Part shown: positions 23,721 through 36,816 of the stretch, in pieces
How positions within the stretch are numbered: position 1 is the stretch's first letter
Layout of the letters: every line of letters begins with the position of its first letter
NCBI GenBank assembly: GCA_019843655.1
Contig: JACDQD010000104.1
Span: 3,348,001 to 3,412,000 of the forward strand
Length of the DNA: 64,000 nucleotides
Source: Lethocerus indicus
Lineage: Eukaryota; Arthropoda; Insecta; Hemiptera; Belostomatidae
Reading direction: 5' to 3'
Position numbers and translations under genes: made by a program
The notes under the pieces: generated by a model
The model's database searches: none
The model's input: the letters and a program-made list of their open reading frames with translations, nothing else
What the model was told of the DNA's origin: nothing

Positions 23721-25960
23721 TTAAACTTTCACTCATACCTCCCCGTGTATTCATTACCTAGTTCAGATCAGTTTTTATTGGTAATTGAGCCATACATTGT
23801 AAACCCCCAGTCCTATATTTGATCTGAAATGTACTCTGTTTATAGTTTGAATTGCTTTTCTATATATATGGATTTTATGGGCATATTAGATTAGCTTTGT
23901 GTGAATAATTTTAAGTGATCTATTTTTATCTAACTGAATTACTGGAACAGCATCATGAGAATATAACATAAATATAATCTGATACAGATCTATATTATAT
24001 AAATAAATATATGTATGTATTTATAATAATGTAAAATAATGTTATATATCTATATACACACATGCACAGTCATACCTAAAGAAGGAAGCAGCATGAACCA
24101 AGCACTGTGAATTCAAACTGTGACCACGGTTTTCAAATAATATCAAAGGAAGTGACTGAAATCAGTCATTGACTGTGTCATCTCTTATTTGTTGTTTCTG
24201 TCTGTACATTATTAAACATCATGGTTAGATGATGGTTCTGGTACCATATGCACTATAGTTTAGATTAGTGGGAGAAACTAGAAAGAAATATGAGTGCAAC
24301 AATGAAAGTTTACTAACTGCACTATATCAAGGACTAAAAAAAAGAAATATATATATAGAGGGTATTGGCATGTTTATGTGTTTGTATATGTTTTATTTAA
24401 GTAATAATATAAGTTAGTCAATATTTAAGTAAACAACCTTTTCCACATTTCCAATACGTTTCATTTCTTTTAATTTTTGCAAAATTCAACTTAACATAAA
24501 AGCATATGTCAGAAAATAAAATTTTTTTGCATAATTTATCCTGGAGTTTTGGGACCTGCAGATTTTGGTGAAATAAAACATATATTATTAGCTGTGAAAC
24601 TGTAAGTCTGGTGACAATGTTTATTTTTTGAATTGGTCTCTGGAAATATATTTTGTTGTTTTGTAATAAGGCCTTTTTGGTTATAGAATAACGGGATGCT
24701 GTTTATTTCAACATTTGATGAATATATCAGTGTTATAATAATTGATGTAAAAGTTAGGTCCTCTTTTGATTTATTTATGAGGAAATATTTTTTGTTTGCT
24801 TTTTGAATGCCCCCACAGGGGCCCTTTAGGGTCTATTGAAAGTATTAGCATCATATCATGATTATTATCATGGAATAAAGAAAATTATTTTCAGATTTTA
24901 AATTTGGATTTATCTTACCAACATTATTACAATTCAAAAACTATTCTAGAATATAGTGGTGTACTGGTTTTTCATTCTTGATCATGAATGAATATTTAAA
25001 GAACCATCTATGTATAAATTCATTGTGGAGCTAGTTATTTCTACCGAAATATGTATTGAAGACTTCATATTGCTCCAAGAATTTCAATCTGTGTATGTAT
25101 ATCAGACACACCCCATCTGCATATAAATCTTGTGATCAAAATGTAAATGTTTTCTGACGAGGCAGGACACTTCTAATATCCTTAAATATAACTTTTAGAT
25201 GTTGAAAATCTAAGCCACAATATGTTTTGAGATAATAGACATAATTTTTGTAGTAGTTTTACTACTTATTATTTTACATTCAATAGGAATTGATTGATTC
25301 ATTCGGATTAAATAGAAGTTTTCCCTCTCCCTTTTTTTCTATTTCCATTTGTTATTATTATTGAGTTCTGCTCTCAATATACTTTTCCTATATATGCTCC
25401 CTTTCATACTTTCATATTCACTATCATGCCATAAGTGAATGTTGCAGCATTAATTAATTTAAAAATTGGCTTGAGTTTTTGTATCCTTGTACAGAGCCAT
25501 AGGTGAAATATTAGGGCTCTGGAGAATATAAATAGTGAGTTTTGTACCATGCATGACCATTATGTAAAAAAAATTGGAATTGGAATTTCTATATCTTAGA
25601 TTTATTGGTTCTTTTAATGAACTTGTGCATACTGATAAGTTATACAGAGAGGTTTTGCTCCTTGAAGTCTTCATTGCAACGTTCTGATCTCTTGTATTGG
25701 AAATATTCTTGATGGATGTGTATCTGATATGGAATTAGCATGTAGGAAGTTGTTGGAATTTATTCAGGAGGTCTTCTGAAAATGAAAGCCAATAATAATT
25801 ACAATATTTACTCTTTTCTGTTTATTGTTAGTCATAACTGTATATTATATCACACTTTAGAGGAATTGACTAGTAAAAATAATCAAATGAACGCAGTTTC
25901 CTTTACATTTACAATGAATATAATACAATGAATTTTGCTTTTCATTATCTTATAAATTTT
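23721..25960. other. AT-rich, CpG-poor stretch downstream of Pin1
   Basis: No gene is seen. The composition is the same as the Pin1 introns, and the change to CpG-containing sequence at about 25960-26000 is abrupt. The stretch may be a long alternative Pin1 3' UTR or part of a neighbouring transcription unit. Confidence 0.4.
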
Positions 25961-25998
25961 AAGATAGCGCCCGTAACAATTTTAAATAGAATAACAAA

Positions 25999-26421
25999 AT
26001 GTTATTTAGCCGTGTTATTGTAGGGAACATTATAGGGCCGGCTAATAGCCGAATAGACGGACTAGCCGAAGTAAAACAGGACGTCCTCATTGGGCCCGAA
26101 CATTGCCGCCAATCAAAATGGCAAGAAGGATGTTGCCCCTCAGCCTGCGGTATTGATTCGCTCCCGGGCTCCCTGATAGCTGCCGTTGATAAATCTCACT
26201 TGATGAGGCACAAATTCCGTCTATTGACAGTGTCCCCAAACCGATGCAAGTCACGTCCCAGAGTTTCGCCATGCGAGGTCCCGGATGCCGCCTTGACCCA
26301 GTCCACTCAGTCTGGTAGGAATCATCCGACGAGCGCTCAGCATGCTAAGTCGCCACGCGTTATTCTCCCCACAGCTTCTGAGTATCCGCGCTGCCCCCCC
26401 CCCATGGTGTATCACCACTAA
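25999..26421 (+). other. 140-codon open frame at the edge of the CpG-poor block
   Basis: This ATG-initiated frame starts just where AT-rich, CpG-poor sequence gives way to GC-balanced sequence. Its product would be rich in Ser, Pro and Cys and shows no recognisable domain. It ends shortly after a run of ten C (26394-26403). An acceptor-like TTATTCTCCCCACAG lies inside. It may mark the start of another transcription unit, or be a CpG-containing promoter with an open frame by chance. Confidence 0.15.
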
Positions 26422-28854
26422 TCTAATGGAACGACCTCATTCCCATTCCCATACTGACTTTGGTAACTTCTGTCTCAGAGAACAAGAGCTCATTCAATAT
26501 GCCTTAATTTGGAAGTCATTAACGTTTTTGTCAAGTAAGCTACATAAGCTTATAATGAAAGAGGAGTTTCGTTTCTTTTAAAAAACAGTAAATGGTGTAT
26601 ATTCCAAAGAAAAATAAACGTATTCTGTCTATGGTACAAATTTCTAGACCCCTGTCTATTTTTTCCAAAGGAGTATTGAATGCTTGGGTTATTAGGGAAA
26701 GAGGAAAACTATGTAGGTACAGATAATGCTAACTCATTGGCATTGTTCGGAGTCTGGTGTGAGATATGGTTTCCTACGGTTTTACGCAGTTTGAGTATTC
26801 TTAGAATAATATTTCTTTTGATTTGTTATTTGTGTTTTTAAATTGAGACCCCGCTGCGGTATATTTGGTCAAATCTAACAGAAAAATATGAAAAATAGTT
26901 ATTTTATTTGATCCACGCTTGTGTTAGAATGAAATCTGAATAACCCTTCGGTGAAAGTTCTCCGCTTATTCGGGAAACACTGTTTTAGGGTCTAAAAAAA
27001 GACAAAAATGCTTGTGAGTGCGTTCACTAGATAAGACTGAATATTTTATGAAGGCCTAGGGTAGATAACTGTCAATTAATCCTTAAATTATTGTCGTACA
27101 GGTTTCGAAACCTGTTGCTTATCAAGCCCACTCTAGCCTGAGGAGTGTACGCTTTATAGAGAGGCCATGTATATGATTTTTCCCACTAATGTATAATGTC
27201 TTGGGAAACTCAAAGTTGTTATATAAATTATTTACAACCTGACTATTTTGCAATATTTCAATATATATTTTTTATATTCCATACGTTTGGACCATTCTCC
27301 TGGTTCATATCTGAAAGCACGTGCCCATGAACCCGCGAGCATCCTTGAACTTTTGTATCTTGACTTCAAGACACATTCACCCAAATGCAAGCCCGTTTAT
27401 GCCGACTGGGCTAACAATTTTTATAGCTGAAACGTTTGGAAAAGTCATTGGCAGTTACGATTAGCTCGTCTCCGTTTGTTGTTTTATCCTGGCAAAGCCG
27501 GGCAGGTTTAGAAGGTTATAAATAACGAGATGTCAGGAATAATATTCGCATTCATAGTTCCACGAATTTTAATTTCGTTTCCCGCCGAGACTTCGAAGTG
27601 TATTTTTAGAGGAACCTTTTTCGCCGCTTCGTTATCGCCCTGTCGAATTGACGGGACTAGCGTATTCACTGATTTGGATTTATTTACCTGGCTGTCGACG
27701 CAGGTTTTTTTTGCTTCAAGTCGTTGGGCAGTTGACATACATCTTAATGGTCGCGTTTCAACAGTAAACTGAATAAGAGGTCAACTGGAGAATTGTTTGG
27801 ACATGCCAACGTTAATCGACAATCGCATGATTATCGTCGTTGAGCAACTTAGGAGGGGGACACTTAGTGTCTGACGAGTGTCAGGAGATAACTTCTCGGA
27901 AAACTGATTTAATGAAAAGTGTTACGCGTAGCTTCAGATTAATTATTTCAAACGATTCGTATTTTGTAAACGTCGAGCGTTGCCATCCATCATTAGCATG
28001 GTACACAGGACTGATTAATATAAACAAAAAAATGTTTTCATTCAACCTGCAAAATTATATGTCGTGGTGTGTGACCCGCTGTTTGTTTAATCATCGAGTT
28101 TTTACGTATTTGCATGTTTGAATTATTTTTGATTATTGTTTACATTGTTCGGGATGCTCGTCATTCGTTTTATAAAAAGTTTGACCGTAGTAAATGCCTA
28201 TTTATAATTAATTTTAAGTATATTTAATAGGGGTCTGGGGGTGGTTCAGTTAATTTTGCCATTTGTCCTATTCATACAATAGTATAATGCATATCAAAGT
28301 AAACCACAGGCTCCGGTATCTTCTTATACAATCGTAGAAACTCAGCATATATTTTATCCTCAAAAAAGTATCCTTAACTAATTTTTAAAAAGGATAACGT
28401 TAGAAATCTTGTAGCTCAGGTAGTTCGAAGTAGTAGGAAAGGTGATTTTCGAATACCACTGGAATGAACCACCTGGAGTGGTTTCGTGCACGGTCCACTC
28501 TGAGTGCGGTCGTTAATAAAATAAGTGTAACATTGTATACTTTGTGTGTGCGTATGAGCTTGATTGGGAGTTGAAGAAACCGATAAGTTATAATCGAAAC
28601 AGACAGTTTTCTACGCCAACATTTTTCTCTTTCGGCGTTGTAACTATAGAACGGTTTGGATCGACATCAAATTTTCAGTTTAATTCTATTATTAGTCGAC
28701 TCCGAGAATTCGCTGAGAACGGTCGCATGCGTGTTCACCCAGTCTGTCCGGCAGTTTTACGCGCTTTTTTCTTTTCAATGAAGCCCGGGGATTCTTCATT
28801 GCGTCCGACCAGTTGACCCGGTGACCACAATTAATTGGTGGGAAAAATAGGCCG

Positions 28855-29109
28855 GGGGCGGACACTTTAAAAATACGGCGAATCGGCCGAAATAGAGGGA
28901 GATCGCTCCGAGTTTTGGATTGGTCGAGAACGCCCTCTTAAATTTAGGAACACGACGGTTCACCAACCCTGGTACTCTCCTAGCCTACACAACGCTCGGC
29001 ATCAGGTAGGCCAGTTATGTGTACAGATGCGTTTAATCTTTCGATTTTACAGGCTTTTTTACTCTTAAATCAGTGGTATTCTGACTGAGGAGATCGAATC
29101 GCGGTGAGT
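28855..29109 (+). promoter_or_regulatory. Promoter-like CpG-rich patch with splice donors
   Basis: The patch has a TATA-like TTTAAAAATA (28865-28874), an inverted CCAAT box (ATTGG at 28919-28923) and two downstream donors, CATCAG/GTAGGC (29005/29006) and TCGCG/GTGAGT (29103/29104). An arthropod initiator-like TCAGT lies at 29070-29074, so a short first exon ending at 29103 is possible. No coding exon downstream was recognised. Confidence 0.25.
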
Positions 29110-32100
29110 GTGCTCCACGGTAATTTTTCTTTATTTGTCTCAATCTGTGGATTGTAATCCATGTTTTGTCAACATATTGTTTCCTTCATATTTACCAGGG
29201 ATGTTAAATAAAATATTAACAATACCGCCCGTTTTACTTATTGTTTTTATATAAAACTTACTTTGGTAGTAGATTTTATAAGCAATGGAACTACAATACA
29301 TTTAAGGTATTTGTTGGGGGAGGGGTATGTCCCGTGATGGTTTGGAACGTAATATTAGCAATGTATTCGTATCATTAAAATCAATTTGTAGAACAGCTCA
29401 TCACACTGAATATCTTTACATCATTTAATACAAGTGTTTATTTTTATATTTTAAGTTTATATTTAAGTCCGTGGTGCTTAAATTAATATCACCTAGGTTA
29501 ACTGAATGTAATTCCACTTACTGGTAATAGCATGAATGAGTTTCTACGTAGTATACCTGGTTCATATTTGATTGATAGCAAAAAATAGCAATTGATAATT
29601 GTAGTACTGTTGCATTGAAGCGTTTTACTATTACAACGTAGTTTTATAGTGAAATTTCAAGTGCTCTATTACTAGAAAAAGGAATCTCTTTTCCCTAAAT
29701 TTTGTTGGCATTAAAACATAAGTAAGCGCGACGCGTCGACAGCTGTGTACGTGTTGCATGTCAAATTTACGGGAGCTCCAATGACTCCGTAAACCTTTCC
29801 TCGGTCAAAACGCCCATTAACATGATGTCACATGTACAGTAATTGGCTATCACAAATTTGGCAAGTGTTCAAAGTTTTGCACTTAATTAAATTTCTCTAC
29901 CGCTGCAAGTTAACGCACGGCTGCAGTTCTGGATGTCGCACAAACCTTTGATCCAATCGAGACATGTTGTGCAGCCAGAAGACTGCAGTGAAGAGTTTTT
30001 ATGGATAGATGAACACTTTAAATAGAAAGTAATCAATGAACAAAACAATAGTCACCAGTTGATAGTTTAGGTGACATATTACCCAAGTGGATCTTCAGAA
30101 TCTGTCTTTGGTTATCCAGTTTTTCTAGTTCATAAACACCGTACTAAATTCGGATATAGGACTAGGGAAACACTTGAGAATGAGAGCCACTGGTTCAGCT
30201 ATTTTTTTTAGGTAAATTAATCGCGGTTTCAGCTATTTTTATTTTCTTCTCTGGGTTTTTTCAATGTATCAGCTCGGTTTATACAATGGACAGCTCTCGA
30301 ATACAACAGCCTCCTGCTAACACTACACGCGATCTTGTCTGGAATCTATTAAACGGGGATATTTCCCCGAAAATCTATGCCAATAAAAAAGTTATAGTTT
30401 TTTAGCGTTCCGTTAATGATTACCACGGAACTCGAGTTTGAAATATAATGCCATTACTTCAATTTGTATGATTGCAATATCTCATCGGCACATTAATTGT
30501 GAGTAGTTAAGATTTTTACAATCTGTTCATGTCGCTCATAAAGGATAAAGCCTGTTGTAAACAATTGTCTCTTTATTGTCTCTAAGCTCAGTTTTATTTA
30601 CGTGGAATGATAGTATGAAGAAGAAGGAGGAGGGATTAAATGGTCTAATGCTACACATTTAATCAAGTAATTAAAGTTAAGTTCATTACACTTATTTTAA
30701 AAGACCTGAAAAGATCCGACAATGATATATTACTTCTGCTGGTAGCGATATGACACGGATTTGTAATTACGGATTAGTATTGTCATTCGATGGCTTATCT
30801 AGATTTTTTCCACGTGCTTGTGTTTCAACCAAGGTTAGCGTTTCCTTTTTTAGTATCTCATCTCAGTTGGGCAGAACTGAAACATTCAGAAGTTTTTTCC
30901 AATTTTATACGGATTCATATTTTGACTTAATAATACAGAATGTTCAATAAAAAATTTTATCTAATATATTTGTTAAATTAATTAAAACAATTAAAATAAA
31001 GTATAAACTAAAGAATGTTAAGTTATAAGCGGAAGTTAATTTCTGAATAAATGTGTGCTTGGCATGCTAGAGTTGAGTGCATGCGAAGTAGTAAGTAATC
31101 GTAAGCTCCTGCATTTTGGTTCTGTCTTTCTTCGTTCTTTCCTCACCAACATTTATCCTTCGGTGAGGACCGCATTGTTTGTTTCGGAATGCGGAGGGTA
31201 ATTAGGTTAATACCGTTAATAGCGGCCTCGTTGTACAGAGGTTTTTGTAGTTTGCGACCCTAATTGGTTGGCCTCTGCTCGGGACAACGGGTTGACTCGT
31301 TGGTTCTCTTCCCTGGGCTTCATTCAAGCCACCAGTGAATATTTTCAATATAATTTGAGAATCCAGTAGAGTATAATTCGTGCGATTTTCCCCGTTTTCC
31401 TTGTTTAACTCTGACATAGGTCTACGTCAACCTCTGTATAAGTTAGTACTTAATGAAGTATCCTGTCAGGATTGTCACAACAATGCTACTACAGTCTATA
31501 CTTATTTTTAGGGTTTTACCAGTGCATTGTTATAGGAGGTTTTGTATGTTTCCTTATTCGGTGTGAGAATTCGCTGTCAGCGACCGACTGTAAATTAAAT
31601 GTCTAGAACCTTCACCTGTCGTAACTTGGTGTTCTTTCTTTCTCCGCCGGCTCATACAGCCTATCTCTTGGTAAACTCGAACGTACATGCGTGCTTCCAT
31701 TAAGTCGGCCCCTCCGTTAAGTGCTTATCCATTTTTTTGAGACTCCGTCGATCGTTTCCGTGAACACGGTCGTAAATCTTCCTCGGCTAAACGCTTCCGC
31801 AAGTTCATCGTTCAGCCATCTTTTCAGGTTCTGATCAATTGCTGCTTCCTGTACCCCAATCTGATGCTACGAATTTTGGGTCATCTTTTATGCCGACCAG
31901 TACTTAAAATAGCCTTGTCATACTTGATTCTATGTTAAATAAAAATGCCAGTAACGATCTTTCTGAATATGAATTTACCATAAAAATATATGATTAATTG
32001 TGTTTTCCGTTGGGGCATTCTAGTTGTACACCTGCGGGTGCACCGGCTAACGACTGAGCGCGTGGGCGTTACAGTGCACTGATGGCCCCTTATTACGATT

Positions 32101-32113
32101 AATAATTGTGTTG

Positions 32114-32145
32114 TGACGCAATATACATGAAAAAAATATGCAAAT
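32114..32145. promoter_or_regulatory. C/EBP-ATF-like site next to a POU octamer
   Basis: TGACGCAAT (32114-32122) matches the C/EBP-ATF composite type and ATGCAAAT (32138-32145) is a perfect POU octamer. AT-rich homeodomain-like TTAATAATT lies just upstream. Together they suggest an enhancer, but no gene can be assigned. Confidence 0.25.
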
Positions 32146-34089
32146 GAATGAGTGTGGAATGATAATCAAGAATTGCTTTCGGTCACTCTCTTGGAATATA
32201 TTCTCCAATGCACTACGCATTAAAACGGCGGCCTATTAAAGCTCGCACTTATGCACCTATGGGAAGTGAATGCTTTCTATATCATCGTTGTAGTGTTTGT
32301 CTTGTTTTGTTTTATTAAACATATTCGTCTAGTTTCCTTATTTTGAAGCTGTGTATCAGCGAATAATAATTCGGAATACAAGCTACAGTTTTTTAGGTTG
32401 CAGAGTTTAAAAATGTTTGCATATCACTGGTTCAAAAGGATATGACCTGGCTGGAAATCCCAACAGTTAACACAATTTTTTTATTTTTACAGCTGATAAC
32501 AATATTAGTTTTAATATTTGTTGACGTTTCAAAATGCTGCCTCGCAGATCCTACTTTATTCCTGATAATTTACAACGTTCTTAATGTGTAGCCGCTAGAA
32601 AATATCCAGATATTTGTTACGGCGATACAGCAATCTGAATCGATTATATGGTTTGCTAGATAATAATTTTTGGAAGTATAAATGAAAATCACCGCTACTC
32701 TCCGGAAAATAGGACAAAACACCAAGTGCCCGTAATGTAGTTAAGTCCCAAGATACTGGGCTACGCCGAGGTTTAGCTTTTAATTCTTATGTGGGGGGCC
32801 CTCCTTAGAGGCGAACTGGAGCTAGTGTTTGGCCTAGTGGGCTTATCATCAGAATTTCCGGCAAGAAGTGCCAGGACGTGTCGTTTCCTGCCCACTCCGT
32901 GACACGGCAATATACATATTCAGTAAACGCTGACATATTCATAACGCACAATTGGAGTCAATCATAAAGTAAATATTATTATGGAGTAAAAGCGAGGATC
33001 AGTTACTTGGCCCAGGATTGTAGGAAGACCAGTTTTTTAATCGGATCAGGATAGGAGAGATCTGATGTCTTGAACAGTTCAACTAACCGGTTTTCGGTTG
33101 TTTTCTTTTAAAATAACCGGTCCTGAGTTACGCAACACCTGCATGTACCTCTTGCTTGGGGGTGTGTTCAGATTTTTTTCAAAACTATCCTCCTCCTTGT
33201 TATTTTCATTTAGCGAGGGCAATGCAACAAACTGGCGACATTATTCCGGCGTACCAAAGCGGCAGTTGAATGGGGATAGAAAGAGGGGGTAAAGCCCAGC
33301 CTCTCTTTTTCTCTTATTGTCTATTATTAATAGTCTCGGTATGTCTCGAGGCCAATCGGTGTTTTAGTTAAATTCGATCGTCAATACTTTTGACGATAAA
33401 ATTTACAGTGGGCAGTTGGATTGAAAATTATAGTGACAAATGCAATTAAAACGTTTTAATTATTTCAGTGGCAATACAATACATCCAAACTAAAATTTAA
33501 GTAAAAGTGAAAATAAAAAACTAACGCGCGCTTGTGAAAGTCAGGGAGAGAGATCCAGCTGCGCTTTAATAGTGCCCGGATCGTTGGTGAGACTTTCCAA
33601 CTTTCATTTCGATGACGATTGAAATTGATCGATGTTTGAATAATAAGTCCGTCCCGTTTATGATCATCAGCACTCCTATTTTATATATTTTGTTCGGTCA
33701 ATCCAAATTGACGTTGAATACGGAGCGAGTTCGCTCGTTATATTGCTGTGGGAAGCTCAAAATGTCTGTTGTTAACTGGGCCGTGTTAGAACTGCTTGAA
33801 GCGAATTATGCCGTGAATTGTCTTAACCGGACACGTATCATGACGACGAGACAAGATCCTCTCTAGCGACAGCTGTCTTGGTGTCATTTTAATTGGAGTT
33901 GGCAGAATGAAAAAAAAGGCGCTAATTTGTTATTGGGCGGGAAATTAAAAAAAAAATGAGTTATAAATGTTCGGCCATTATGAACAATGTTTTGTGCTCC
34001 CTTTTATTATCATTTTATTCTTGTGTCCATCAGTAAAAATACGCATCAAAATGAAAAAGTCGGTAGTTCGGTCAAAAATTAATGAACAG

Positions 34090-34116
34090 TCCATGCAGTT
34101 TCTGTCACTGCATGGA
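34090..34116. other. 10-bp hairpin
   Basis: The perfect arms TCCATGCAGT and ACTGCATGGA enclose a 7-nt loop, TTCTGTC. It lies inside a chance-length open frame and in no recognised gene. Confidence 0.5.
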
Positions 34117-34951
34117 AATGTTTTTGTCACTGTATTCTCTGTAAACGCGTTTTCCTTTGAAAGTTGCAACTTTTCCTTATGGACTTCTGTGAATTCACGA
34201 GGTCGACGGGACGGCGGTAAAATTGGGTCACATATATCAGGTCTTATATCTTTCGCGTTTGCGATGGATGCCTTCGTCGCGTCACGATATTGGTGAACTA
34301 CGCGAACTGTTATCGGTCTTGATTCTAATTTACTAAATATTTACTATTTAATTTACTGAAACTTTACGATTGCTTGCCAATTGTTTGCATTTAGGGACTA
34401 ATAGAGATTGTAAGAGTAGAATATGCAAACAAGAATTTACAACTTATGCTGTGGAATTATAATAATACATATTTATAGTGTTTGAAACAGGGTTTACTAT
34501 AATTTTCTAAGGTTTTAATGAAACTATCGGGGCCCTTCTGTTAACCCTTTATGGGCCGAATTTTTATTTTAAATCCAAAAAAATTGGGGTAACGAAAATC
34601 AGTAATTATAACCCTATATATGCAAATGAAAAAAAATTGATATTCATATTGGTTGTCTTGACAACGTTATAGGATTAAGATTTATGCGCCATCTCACGAA
34701 AAAAGCTATAATTATTTGGTAAAATCTCTATAAATTGAAATGTGACCTGAAAGTTACACTGTAAATTTATTGAGGTATAGATTTTTAAATGTATGTAGCC
34801 AACAATTTCAGTTTTTTTCGGCTATTCGGAATTAGGATATTCCGTCACTGGCGTTTGTTTGTTATCGTTCCACCTACGGGAGGAGTTAGGCAAGTAAATG
34901 GCCTTGCAAACGGCAGTGCCTTAGCATATTGTGTCGTTTGTTGTTTGGCAG

Positions 34952-35118
34952 ATCACCGATGACAGAGGACTTTGCATGCAAACAGGGTTCGGAGCGCAGC
35001 TGTGTCAGCATTCCAATGTTTTTCGACTCACCTCAGTCGAACCGGTCCTGCCCACGGTTCTCTCTCCCGGTCCCCAGGAGCCAGGCCCCGGGCCCCGCGT
35101 CCCTTTCATTTCATATCG
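34952..35118 (+). other. Possible internal coding exon, unrecognised
   Basis: A T/G-rich tract ending GTTTGGCAG is followed by a 167-nt GC-rich segment open in all three frames and closed by TATCG/GTAACT. In the frame beginning at the acceptor it reads ITDDRGLCMQTGFGAQL and continues into a proline-rich stretch. Because all three frames are open, the coding frame cannot be decided, and the openness may just reflect GC content. Confidence 0.15.
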
Positions 35119-35598
35119 GTAACTCAGACCGTGCGGTTCTCGAAAACTAGATACGGGTAAAAGCCCGAACCCCGGAACCGAGGCCCCGACCACGACCAAG
35201 CTCAACACTCCCAACGTGACGGTTCGCCGACTCACAGGAAACCTCTAACAGGTCTCTATTTATATTTTATGATTTGTTCTTATCGCCTAAAGGTTAAATG
35301 TTCGTGTTTGAATTCTGAAAAGTGAAATTTACCTCCTGCCGCCGATTGACTGTCTAGACTGTCAATAGATTCTAATTATATGGTGCTGGTTCCACGCGAT
35401 TTCGCTTGAACCTGTCATTTGGACAGTGGCGAAGAGCAGAAACCGGTCCAGAGGCGGGAGGATCACGCGAACTCTGTCAGTCGCTCGGTAGTTATCTTAA
35501 ATATTGATCATCAAATTTGGCTGGGTAAAATCAGTGAAATTTCCAGTTCACGCTAATCCGATTACATTTTTATAATAAAATATGTAATTATGCCAACC

Positions 35599-35614
35599 TT
35601 GGCCAATTGGCCAA
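35599..35614. promoter_or_regulatory. 16-bp perfect palindrome with CCAAT/GCCAA half-sites
   Basis: TTGGCCAATTGGCCAA is a perfect palindrome containing CCAAT on both strands. Two further GCCAA half-sites flank it (35592 and 35619 regions), giving four within about 32 bp. NF-Y- or NF1-type proteins would be the obvious candidates, but no promoter is recognised here. Confidence 0.4.
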
Positions 35615-36492
35615 TTTTGCCAACACGCAGTATATAATAAAATTTACATTTTTTCAAAACCACATATGTGTAATATTATAACATAAAGTTTAAATAATGG
35701 TGGTACGACCTTAATTTTTCTGTGTCTAGCAATGTTGAGGCCAGGACTAGCCAGACTATTTCTAGTTACGTCCGACTGGAATTACGAACACTCTGTCGCT
35801 ATTGTAGCGTTACAGTTATCGTTAGTTGGGTTACGTTCCTCGTTAAAATTGTCCTGCTTGTAGATAAAAACATACTAACATTAAACTGAAGATAAGGCAG
35901 GAAAAATGAACATCGTTTCATTTAAGCATCAACGAATACGTTGGTGTAATATTTAAAATTAATGTACAGTATATGGGCAGTAAATTATAAAAATAAACGC
36001 TAATTTGAGTAAGTAAATTAAAAATTATACAAATAATATATAATAACAAAGAACCCATTATTATTATGCTGTGTTTTATTTCAACTGTTTGATTTTATCA
36101 ATTTGAAAAATGAGTCCCGTTAAAATACCATTTCCTAACGTTTTATAACTGGACATTTTTTACGCAGTTTTATTGTGATACAGAACTGAATTTTCTAAAT
36201 TAAAAAACTAAAACTAAAAATTAAAAGAAATATTAGTTATTTACGTTTTCATAGAAAAATATATAAAATCCCCGGTATTAAATAACTGACAACGTTTAAG
36301 CTCTGCTGTTATTTCGGATTGAAGGATTTGAATAAATTTGCCTCGGGTTTATTTCTGTTAGTTTCCCTCTAATATGTGAAATAAACATTGAAAGCCTCTC
36401 GTCGTCTTCTAGTGGGCAGGACCCGTGTATAAAAATAGACGGTTCTCTCCCCTCGCGTGTCGCCAGGTTTTTAAAACGGGGATCGAAACAAT

Positions 36493-36816
36493 TTATTCTC
36501 GTTTTTTCTTTTTTCTTTTCTCCCGCCGCCCCGATTCCACTTTATAATTGATACATTGGCCGGCCCCGAGCACCGTTACGACGGCTGCCTCAAGGTCTGC
36601 CTGTTTTCGAAACGCTTTCCGCCGGCTGGTGGAGGCCTCTGGCGGCCGCTGGCGAGAGTCCGGTAGCGGGGGGACTTTGAAAACCGGTTGAAGTCGGGGC
36701 AGAACTTGCCCAAGTGTGAGGCGCCATCTGTCTCCATAGGGCTGAAGTAAGTCAAGACTTGGTGGAGAAAAAAGTCTGGGTGGCCGAAAGTCTATTGTCG
36801 GAAATGGCTCGGTCAT
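36493..36816 (-). CDS. Unrecognised 107-aa open frame, basic C terminus
   Basis: An ATG-initiated frame (MTEPFPTIDFRPPRLFSPPS...) runs 107 codons through a GC-balanced patch. Its product would be proline- and arginine-rich, with a lysine/arginine-rich end that resembles a nuclear localisation signal. The stop codon overlaps an AATAAA. Codon composition is even enough to be coding, but length and patch GC content are also compatible with chance. No family is recognised and no splice partner was found. Confidence 0.15.
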   Translation of the reverse strand: MTEPFPTIDFRPPRLFSPPSLDLLQPYGDRWRLTLGQVLPRLQPVFKVPPLPDSRQRPPEASTSRRKAFRKQADLEAAVVTVLGAGQCINYKVESGRREKRKKKKRE

